Below are positions 30,621 to 36,208 of a stretch of DNA of 36,208 nt, piece after piece. The translations under genes and the position numbers were made by a program. Origin of the DNA: UBA6544 sp049601975 (GTDB lineage Bacteria; Pseudomonadota; Alphaproteobacteria; UBA8366); contig JBMYRC010000032.1 of NCBI GenBank assembly GCA_049601975.1, positions 1 to 36,208 on the forward strand, read 5' to 3'. The notes below the pieces were generated by a model, which worked only from the letters and a program-made list of their open reading frames with translations, did not search any database and had not been told where the DNA came from. Positions within the stretch are counted from its first letter, which is position 1. Each line of letters starts with the position of its first letter.

Positions 30621-31856
30621 TCACTCGATTTCCTCGGCACGTGGGTCCAGCGACGTGACGATGACACTGGATTGCGATGTCTGCGGTTGGGCCACAAAAT
30701 CGGCTGGGTCCGCGACTGGCGCCCGTTGGGAGCGGCGATAAAGCGTGAAGCCTGCCAGCAGGGCATAGACGCCCGCTGCATATAGGTAGAGACCGACAGG
30801 GCCCACATACTTCATCGCGAGTGACGCGAAGAACGGGCTGATGCTGGCGCCAACGCCGAACGCCAGGAGCAATCCTGCCATGATCGAGACCATGGTCTCC
30901 TCCTTCGCATGGTCGTTCGCATGGGCCATGGCGATGGGATAGACGACCGCGCTTAAGCCACCGATGGCGAAGCTCAATCCGAAGATCGGCCACTGCCCAA
31001 GAGGCACTGCCAGCCCCATCGCGGCACAAGCGACCGCCGCCGCCACTGCAACGCCGATTAGGACGCCGCGGCGGTCGAAGCGGTCGGAGAGACGGCCGAT
31101 CGGGATTTGCAGCGCGAGGCTGCCCAACAGAAAAATCGCCATGAAATACGAGATACCGGATGTGCCGAGGCCGATTTGCGAGCCGAAGACAGGTCCGAGG
31201 CCCATGAGTGGCGCATTCGTGAAACCTGCCGCCAAGGCTCCGACGACGCCAACCGGTGAATGCCGATAGAGATCCCGTAGGCCGATGCGTTCCGCATCGA
31301 TGTTCGGTGGCGCACCTTTGCTGGCCAGCGCAATCGGTACCAAACAGAGGCCGAACAGGATTGCCGTCAACATGAACAGCCGGTCGCCCGACGGGTCGCC
31401 CAACAGCAAGAGGAGCTGGCCGGCGCCGAAGGATCCCTTGTTAATCACCATATAAACGGAAAATACACGCCCCTTTGTTTCGTTCGACGCAGCACCGGTG
31501 AGCCAACTTTCTGCGACCATGAAGACCATGGCCGAGCAGAAACCGAAAACCAGGCGGAGCAAAATCCAAGTGTAGGGATTTACCGACATCGGCAAGATCA
31601 GGCAGACCACCGCCAAGACTGCGGCGAAGGCGGTAAAGCATCGGATATGACCAATACGTTGAATGATCCGTTGGCCGTAGAGGCAACCGACGATAAAGCC
31701 GATAGAATGGCACGACAGCACGACGCCGATGATTGTCGGGTCGAACCCTTCTTCCGACATTCGCAAAGCGGTCAGCGTGCCGAAGAGGCCGTTGCCTAGC
31801 AACAATCCGCACATGCCTACCATCAAGGCACCGAGGGCGAGGATTTCCCTGATCAT
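30621..31856 (-). CDS. YcaD-like MFS transporter
   Basis: This 411-residue inner-membrane carrier has 12 hydrophobic segments and lacks a long N-terminal tail. Sequence features match the YcaD/UMF group: GNGLFGTLTALRMSEEGFDPTIIGVVLSCHSIGFIVGCLYG (about 21-61) is followed by RIIQRIGHIRCFTAFAA (the motif-A loop). FGFCSAMVFMVAESWLTGAASNETKGRVFSVYM covers helices 4-5 and IGRLSDRFDRRGVL is the second motif-A loop (about 255-268). The C-terminal tail of about 40 residues is hydrophilic and acidic (ending PRAEEIE). It lies convergent to the aldolase gene, whose terminator separates them. It starts 121 bases from a CRP-type palindrome, so carbon-source control is plausible. Substrate unknown. Confidence 0.87.
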   Translation of the reverse strand: MIREILALGALMVGMCGLLLGNGLFGTLTALRMSEEGFDPTIIGVVLSCHSIGFIVGCLYGQRIIQRIGHIRCFTAFAAVLAVVCLILPMSVNPYTWILLRLVFGFCSAMVFMVAESWLTGAASNETKGRVFSVYMVINKGSFGAGQLLLLLGDPSGDRLFMLTAILFGLCLVPIALASKGAPPNIDAERIGLRDLYRHSPVGVVGALAAGFTNAPLMGLGPVFGSQIGLGTSGISYFMAIFLLGSLALQIPIGRLSDRFDRRGVLIGVAVAAAVACAAMGLAVPLGQWPIFGLSFAIGGLSAVVYPIAMAHANDHAKEETMVSIMAGLLLAFGVGASISPFFASLAMKYVGPVGLYLYAAGVYALLAGFTLYRRSQRAPVADPADFVAQPQTSQSSVIVTSLDPRAEEIE

Positions 31857-31976
31857 CTTCTATCTCTTTGGGTAATCGATGGACGGGGTCATTTGCCTCG
31901 CCGGAATCCACCTTCGGGAATGGTGATCCAAACGTCAATCCTGGAATGCGCCAAACCAGGTTAAAAATTCACCGGC

Positions 31977-31994
31977 CTGTGACGGTCATCACAG
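31977..31994. promoter_or_regulatory. Perfect CRP-type palindrome
   Basis: CTGTGA-CGGTCA-TCACAG contains TGTGA-N6-TCACA exactly, the consensus of CRP-like regulators, with an extra matching C/G pair at the ends. It lies between the MFS gene (-, start 31856) and the 33-codon peptide (+, start 32105). A TATACG box follows at 32000-32005, so the site would overlap a -35 element of a rightward promoter. Upstream it could also activate the leftward MFS gene. Confidence 0.6.
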
Positions 31995-32104
31995 CGGATT
32001 ATACGGTAGCGGCGTAGGAGTCGGAACTGGTGATACCCATCGGGCGGTGGGTAGAAGCCAGGAGCATAAAATAAAACCAAGGTAACGACGGGAAGGACAT
32101 AGCA

Positions 32105-32206
32105 ATGTCTGAACTATTCCTTATAGGGGGATTGCTGACTGCATCGGCGGCGGCAATCTATGTCTTGAATTCGAGCGTGGCGTTGCGGACGACTATAGAA
32201 GAGTGA
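32105..32206 (+). CDS. 33-residue single-helix membrane peptide
   Basis: From ATG 32105 to TGA 32204-32206 there is a 33-codon frame beginning MSELFLIGGLLTASAAAIYV and ending TTIEE. It has one continuous hydrophobic helix (about residues 4-21) followed by a short polar tail with one Arg and two final Glu. A strong Shine-Dalgarno GGAAGGA (32091-32097) sits 7 bases before the ATG. A hairpin follows 8 bases after the stop, and a CRP-type site and a -10-like box lie upstream. The gene fills a region that is otherwise empty. It resembles small regulatory or transporter-associated membrane peptides in form only; no homologue is recognised. Confidence 0.5.
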   Translation: MSELFLIGGLLTASAAAIYVLNSSVALRTTIEE

Positions 32207-32213
32207 GCTAGGA

Positions 32214-32232
32214 CGGCGGCGCTGTGCCGCCG
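32214..32232. terminator. G+C hairpin between the small peptide and the dehydrogenase
   Basis: CGGCGGC (32214-32220) and GCCGCCG (32226-32232) form a perfect 7-bp stem with a 5-base GCTGT loop. It lies 7 bases after the small-ORF stop and 8 bases past the end of the convergent dehydrogenase gene. There is no T-run on either side, so it would be a weak or Rho-assisted bidirectional terminator. Confidence 0.4.
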
Positions 32233-32240
32233 GACAAGAA

Positions 32241-33290
32241 CTAGGCCATCGGTTTGCCAACGATCTCGGCGTACCGTTCACAGAACTTCGGCCAAGCGTC
32301 CGGATTGACGATTCTCTCCGGCCTTTGACCATCCGCGAGCGACAGCCATTGGCGGGCGGCACCTCGGGCGCAATTCATTCGCGCGTCCTCTGTCACACCC
32401 GCCGTATGCGGCGTCAGAATGACATTGTCGAGCTGCACCAACGGGTCGTCGAGCGGCGGCGGCTCTACGGCGAAGACATCGATACCGGCAGCGGCGATCC
32501 CGCCTGACTTCAAGGCATCCGCTAAGGCGGCCTCATTGACAATGCCGCCGCGCGCGGTAATGACGAAATAGGCACTCTCTTTCATCAGGCTGAACTCCGG
32601 CGTCCCGAACATGCCGCTGGTTTCTTCGTTGCGCGGTGTGTGGACAGTGACGTAGTCGGATTCGGCGAGCAATTCGTCGAGCGGCCTCGGCTCCGCGCCC
32701 TTCGCCTTGAACTCCTCTGGCGAAAGATAGGGGTCGTATGCCAGGACGCGCATGCGGAACAATTGGCCGCACAATTCCGCCACCCGGCTGCCAATATGGC
32801 CAAGCCCGATGATGCCGACGGTCTTACCCAACATATCTTGCCCGATGAACTGATTGCGGTTCCAATCTCGGTCGCTGCGCATACGGCGGTCTGCTTCGAA
32901 GATATTTTTGCCGAGTGACAGCATCATGCCGAGTGCGTGCTCCGCCACCGCTTCGCGGTTCTCTCCCGCCTGATTGCAGACGATAATCCCGGCCTCAGTA
33001 CAGGCGTCCGCGTCGACCGTGTCATATCCGGCGCCATGGGTGCAGACCGCGAGCAGCTTCGGCGCTTTCGCGATCAAATCAGAGGTGACCTGATATTGCG
33101 CCGGCAATTCGTCCCGCGTGGAGCCGATCTGATAGCCAAGCGCCGTCTTGATGGCGGGCCAGGTCTCGGTCTCCGGCATGTCGGTCTTCAGAAATCGAAT
33201 CTCGACCGCGTCGGAGCCGCCGAGGATTTCTTGTGCCACGGCATGTTGCCAGCGATTGAAAAAGAATAATGGGAATCTGTTAATCGGCAT
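32241..33290 (-). CDS. D-isomer-specific 2-hydroxyacid dehydrogenase
   Basis: This 349-residue NAD(P)-dependent dehydrogenase is of the D-2-hydroxyacid family (phosphoglycerate, glyoxylate and lactate dehydrogenases). The Rossmann motif is G162-L-G164-H-I-G167, and the acidic D186 (LAYDPY) favours NAD over NADP. The catalytic set is R247 (TARGG), E276 (AVEPPP) and H295 (TPHTAG). N-terminal VCTHGAGYDTVD is the substrate-binding loop. Length fits the family without an ACT or other regulatory domain. Its ATG (33290) shares one base with the TAA of the ThDP gene (TAATG), so the two are translationally coupled and probably act in sequence: the ThDP enzyme makes or splits a 2-oxo acid and this enzyme reduces it. 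Confidence 0.88.
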   Translation of the reverse strand: MPINRFPLFFFNRWQHAVAQEILGGSDAVEIRFLKTDMPETETWPAIKTALGYQIGSTRDELPAQYQVTSDLIAKAPKLLAVCTHGAGYDTVDADACTEAGIIVCNQAGENREAVAEHALGMMLSLGKNIFEADRRMRSDRDWNRNQFIGQDMLGKTVGIIGLGHIGSRVAELCGQLFRMRVLAYDPYLSPEEFKAKGAEPRPLDELLAESDYVTVHTPRNEETSGMFGTPEFSLMKESAYFVITARGGIVNEAALADALKSGGIAAAGIDVFAVEPPPLDDPLVQLDNVILTPHTAGVTEDARMNCARGAARQWLSLADGQRPERIVNPDAWPKFCERYAEIVGKPMA

Positions 33291-34930
33291 TAGTGTACGG
33301 CCTCTCGTCCTTCGCCATATGGCGCGATATCGCGCCGGTCGGTAATGAGGTGAATAAGCGACGGCCCGTCAACGGCACGAGCTGCTTGGAAGGCCGCTTC
33401 GAAATCGTCGGTCCGAGTCACCGTGAATGACACCGCACCATACGCTGTGGCGATACCCGCGAAATCGGGGCTTTGCAGCACAGTCGCGATCTCGTTGCCG
33501 GGCCCAAAGGTTTTGTCTTGGCCAGCCAAGATCGAGCCATGCACTGAATTATCACAGACAATAATCCGCACCGGCAGCTTTTGTTCGACAGCGGTGACCA
33601 ACTCTTGGCCCGTCATCATGAACCCGCCATCGCCGACAAAGGCGACGACTTCGTGATCGGGCCGGGCCAAGCACGCGCCGACGGCCCCCGGCACTGAATA
33701 TCCCATTGCACCTGACATCGGCCCGGCCTTGGTGTGCGGTTTCTCGAAACGACGATAGCGATGAATCCAGCGCGAAAAGCTCCCCGCATCGGTAACAATG
33801 GTGGTTTCCTGCTCGACGACGCGGTCCATGATGTCGATCACCCGGGCCAAATCCACATCGCCGTAAGCGGTGAAATTACCGGGTTGCGAGAACGCCATGA
33901 AGGATGTGTGTAGCTCGGTCGTCCGCGCGCTCCGCGCCGTGTCCGGCGGAGAAAGCTTAGCTGTCAGCGCGGCCAAGGCCGGTTCCATATCGGCGTCCAG
34001 CGCCACGTCGCTCTCGAACCTAGCGAGAATATTCGCTTCGGGGTAGATATGGATCAGCGGTTTGCCGGTGCAGAACATGGTCTCGTCGGCAGAGGTAATA
34101 CCGTCAAGGCGAGTGCCGACCGCGATGATCAGGTCGGATTGATCGATGGCCTCAAGTTGGTTCTCGAAGCGGTTGATCTCCAAATGTCCCGCATAGCAAT
34201 CGTGACTATTGGGCATCACATCGAGGCGGCGATAGGCGCTCATCACTGGAAGGCCCGCGGCGGCGGCGAATTTGCTCAAGGCATCGGCGGCGTTCTGGTT
34301 CGAGATCATTTCACCTGCAACCACGAGCGGCGCTTTCGCCCCGTCGATCATGGCGATGGCTTTGTCGACTAACGCGGCGTCGGGCTCATGTGGTGTGCGG
34401 GCCGCCGGTGTGGGAATTGCGGAAGCAGTATCCATCGACGAGACGTCGCGCGGGATTTGCACCACAACCGGGCCGGGACGGCCGTCCGTCGACAGGCGTA
34501 CCGCCTCCGCGGTCACGCGGGGAATGTCGTCGGTATCCTTCGGTGAGAGGACCGCCTTGGCGACCGCATCGAAAAACGCATGTTGGTCGATCTCCTGAAA
34601 CGATTCGCGGCCCATCGACCTGGCGTTGACGTGGCCGACGAAGACGACCATCGGCGTCGAGTCCTGCATCGCCGTGTGGATGCCGATGGCGGCGTTCGAC
34701 GATCCGGGTCCCCGGCTGACGAACACTGCCGCAGGTCGGCCAGTCAATTTGCCGAACGCCTCCGCCATGAACGCCCCGCCGCCTTCTTGGCGCACGGAGA
34801 CAACGCGGATTTGGTCAGGGCGTTTACGCATGCCCTCCAGCGCATAGAGGAAACTCTCCCCCGGCACGGTGAATGCGGTATCGACACCATGTGCGATCAA
34901 TGTTTCGACGAGGGCTTCTCCGCCTTTCAT
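33290..34930 (-). CDS. ThDP-dependent acetolactate-synthase-like enzyme
   Basis: This 546-residue enzyme is of the acetolactate synthase / glyoxylate carboligase / benzoylformate decarboxylase superfamily. The three ThDP-enzyme domains are visible. The pyrimidine-binding domain has the catalytic E49 (SVRQEGGGAFMAEA), and the central domain spans about 185-330. The pyrophosphate domain has the metal motif G433-D434-G435-GFMMTGQEL ending C-D460-N461. A few residues that bind FAD in true AHAS are not obvious, and there is no small regulatory subunit gene nearby, so isoleucine/valine synthesis is unlikely. The start is ATG 34930 with AAGGAGAG 6 bases upstream. It is the first gene of a two-gene unit with the hydroxyacid dehydrogenase. 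Substrate unknown. Confidence 0.87.
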   Translation of the reverse strand: MKGGEALVETLIAHGVDTAFTVPGESFLYALEGMRKRPDQIRVVSVRQEGGGAFMAEAFGKLTGRPAAVFVSRGPGSSNAAIGIHTAMQDSTPMVVFVGHVNARSMGRESFQEIDQHAFFDAVAKAVLSPKDTDDIPRVTAEAVRLSTDGRPGPVVVQIPRDVSSMDTASAIPTPAARTPHEPDAALVDKAIAMIDGAKAPLVVAGEMISNQNAADALSKFAAAAGLPVMSAYRRLDVMPNSHDCYAGHLEINRFENQLEAIDQSDLIIAVGTRLDGITSADETMFCTGKPLIHIYPEANILARFESDVALDADMEPALAALTAKLSPPDTARSARTTELHTSFMAFSQPGNFTAYGDVDLARVIDIMDRVVEQETTIVTDAGSFSRWIHRYRRFEKPHTKAGPMSGAMGYSVPGAVGACLARPDHEVVAFVGDGGFMMTGQELVTAVEQKLPVRIIVCDNSVHGSILAGQDKTFGPGNEIATVLQSPDFAGIATAYGAVSFTVTRTDDFEAAFQAARAVDGPSLIHLITDRRDIAPYGEGREAVH

Positions 34931-35026
34931 GCGATCTCTCCTTGCGGGATAGCTCTACACCGCGGACGCGGCGCATCGCAGACTAATATGCGCTTACGGG
35001 CGGGGCGGGAAAGGGTGGTTCGAAGG

Positions 35027-36208
35027 TCAGGCTCCGGCGGCGGCTTGGGCGCTCTGTTCGTTCGCCAGAATGATGGTGATCGCGCCCGCCGCCAGCACCA
35101 TGGCGCTCGCTGTCACCAGGCAACCTGTCAGACCCCAGAGTTGGTAGGAGAGGCCGGACAGCAGGCAGCCGACCAATCGCCCGCCCGCATTCGCCATGTA
35201 ATAAAAGCCCACATCGAGTGCGACTTTATCGGAATCCGAAAAGGATAAGATCAAATAGGAATGGAGGGAGGAATTGATAGCGAAGACGATTCCGAACAAC
35301 GCCAAGCCGACAACGACCGTGACCGTCGGTGCGATATTCGCTTCGACCAGTCCGGCGATGGCGACCGGCAGGGCGGCGAGGACGAACGCCCACCATTGCG
35401 TGGTCCGGGTCTCGCTGGAGCGGCCGTCGACCGAATGGCGTACGATCCGGGGTGCCCATGCCTGAACGCCGCCATAACCGATGACCCAGGCGGCCATGAA
35501 GGCGCCGACCTCGGTGAAACTCCAACCGATCACCTCGTACAGGAACAGCGGCACGCCGACCACGAACCAGACGTCGCGGGCGCCGAACAGGAAGAAGCGC
35601 GCGGCGGAGAGCAAGTTGATGGCGCGGCTTTTCGAGAGGATTTTCGTGAACTTCACCTTCGCTTTCGCTTTGCCCAAATCGGCGGGCAAGAGGGCCACGG
35701 CGGCTATTAGGATCACGAACAGACCCGCCGCCATCGCCCACAGCGCATGCACGAAACCGAGCCCGGAGAGGAGCGCCGCGCCGAGGAAGAACCCGGCGCC
35801 TTTCAACGCGTTCTTCGACCCGGTCAGCAATGCCACCCATTTGAACAAAACCGAATGTGCCTCGTCCGGCACGACCAATTTGATGGCGCTTTTCGAGCTC
35901 ATCTTGGTCAAATCCTTGGCAATGCCGGACAGTCCCTGCGCCGCGACGACGAAGGCGACAGCGATGGCCTTCTCCCAATCCGGGTCCAGTGTGGAGAGCA
36001 TATAGAGGGCTCCGACCTGCAGGCCCAAACCGCAATAGAGTGTCAGCTTGAGGCCGAACCGCGACCCGATCCATCCCGCCAAGAGGTTCGTGACGACGCC
36101 GAAGAATTCATAGAGCAGAAACAGGAATGCCAGTTCCAATGGGGAGTAACCGAGCGTGTGAAAGTGCAGCAGAACCAGCATCCGCAGCGCGCCGTCCGTC
36201 AGGGTGAA
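35027..36208 (-). CDS. arsJ: ArsJ-type organoarsenical efflux MFS transporter (partial)
   Basis: The coding frame runs off the right edge; the first visible residues are FTLTDGALRMLVLLHFHTLG, so the true start lies beyond 36208. The 393 residues seen span almost the whole protein. ArsJ landmarks are GYSPLELAFLFLLYEFFGVVTNLLAGWIGSRFG, the signature GLSGIAKDLTKMSSKSAIKLVVP, and FKWVALLTGSKNALKGAGFFLGAAL. ArsJ exports 1-arseno-3-phosphoglycerate from the cytoplasm; that compound is made by a dedicated glyceraldehyde-3-phosphate dehydrogenase, usually encoded next to it together with ArsR. Such genes, if present, must lie outside to the right. It is 96 bases upstream of the ThDP gene on the same strand. 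The C-terminus ends NEQSAQAAAGA. Confidence 0.88.
   Translation of the reverse strand, partial: FTLTDGALRMLVLLHFHTLGYSPLELAFLFLLYEFFGVVTNLLAGWIGSRFGLKLTLYCGLGLQVGALYMLSTLDPDWEKAIAVAFVVAAQGLSGIAKDLTKMSSKSAIKLVVPDEAHSVLFKWVALLTGSKNALKGAGFFLGAALLSGLGFVHALWAMAAGLFVILIAAVALLPADLGKAKAKVKFTKILSKSRAINLLSAARFFLFGARDVWFVVGVPLFLYEVIGWSFTEVGAFMAAWVIGYGGVQAWAPRIVRHSVDGRSSETRTTQWWAFVLAALPVAIAGLVEANIAPTVTVVVGLALFGIVFAINSSLHSYLILSFSDSDKVALDVGFYYMANAGGRLVGCLLSGLSYQLWGLTGCLVTASAMVLAAGAITIILANEQSAQAAAGA

Noticed and set aside
35226..36074. 282-codon frame overlapping arsJ on the same strand
   Set aside because: Arg-rich out-of-frame translation without membrane helices; the arsJ frame is clearly coding.
1..36208. 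CRISPR array, tRNA/rRNA genes, insertion sequences, phage or integrase genes
   Set aside because: I looked for regular spaced repeats, tRNA-like cloverleaf ends, transposase or integrase motifs and terminal inverted repeats and saw none; the palindromes found are isolated intergenic repeats.

Overview
This is a GC-rich chromosomal segment (roughly 60% G+C by eye). It most resembles a free-living, metabolically versatile alphaproteobacterium of Rhodospirillales type. The reasons are an IF-1 of the alphaproteobacterial MAKEE type, a PmbA/TldE gene, a 558-residue LeuA, many LLM-flavin, amidohydrolase and SDR genes, and intergenic palindromic repeats of the kind scattered through such genomes. 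I see no rRNA, tRNA, transposase, integrase, phage gene or CRISPR array. The lineage is inferred from gene content only.

Layout. 1-3968 (+): the tail of a Bcr/CflA-type MFS exporter, a TauD-like dioxygenase, a UbiD decarboxylase and an extended-SDR epimerase/dehydratase. 3969-4697: a long leader region with a Leu-rich 18-codon leader peptide, then leuA. 6386-8557 (+): a palindromic repeat, a MAPEG protein, a two-helix membrane protein and pmbA/tldE. 8558-9286: a repeat and a broken CDF cation-efflux gene. 9287-12271: a ThDP E1-type enzyme (MdeB-like) divergent from an Lrp/AsnC regulator. 12369-12587: infA with a GTG start. 12621-19300 (-): an LLM, two tandem amidohydrolase paralogues and a second LLM, followed by an SDR and a GT4 glycosyltransferase. 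19435-20658 (+): an MFS carrier divergent from that operon. 20803-22883 (-): a ketopantoate-reductase-like gene followed by a third LLM. 22988-25240 (+): a TPR/GT41 (SPINDLY/OGT-type) protein. 25394-29658 (-): a six-gene run of deaminase-like amidohydrolase, secreted protein, thiolase-like protein, DUF35 partner, Rid protein and TerB-like protein. It is divergent from a class II aldolase (+) that ends in a clear terminator. 30621-36208: a YcaD-like MFS (-), a 33-codon membrane peptide (+) near a perfect CRP-type palindrome, a D-2-hydroxyacid dehydrogenase coupled to a ThDP enzyme (-), and an ArsJ-type exporter cut by the window edge.

How the genes fit together. Much of the window looks like small-molecule catabolism and detoxification arranged as compact modules, each with a transporter or regulator nearby. 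The module most likely to be a little-described pathway is LLM / amidohydrolase / amidohydrolase / LLM with its divergent MFS carrier. A flavin monooxygenase would oxidise an imported compound and metal-type hydrolases would open or cleave the product. The deaminase, thiolase-DUF35 and Rid run is the second candidate. In several of these enzymes key residues differ from the textbook ones: Asp to Asn in three amidohydrolases, no nucleophilic Cys in the thiolase, lost Cys in its zinc ribbon, and the Rid Arg replaced by Asn. Housekeeping genes (leuA, infA, pmbA) are interspersed. Substrates are not deducible from the sequence alone.
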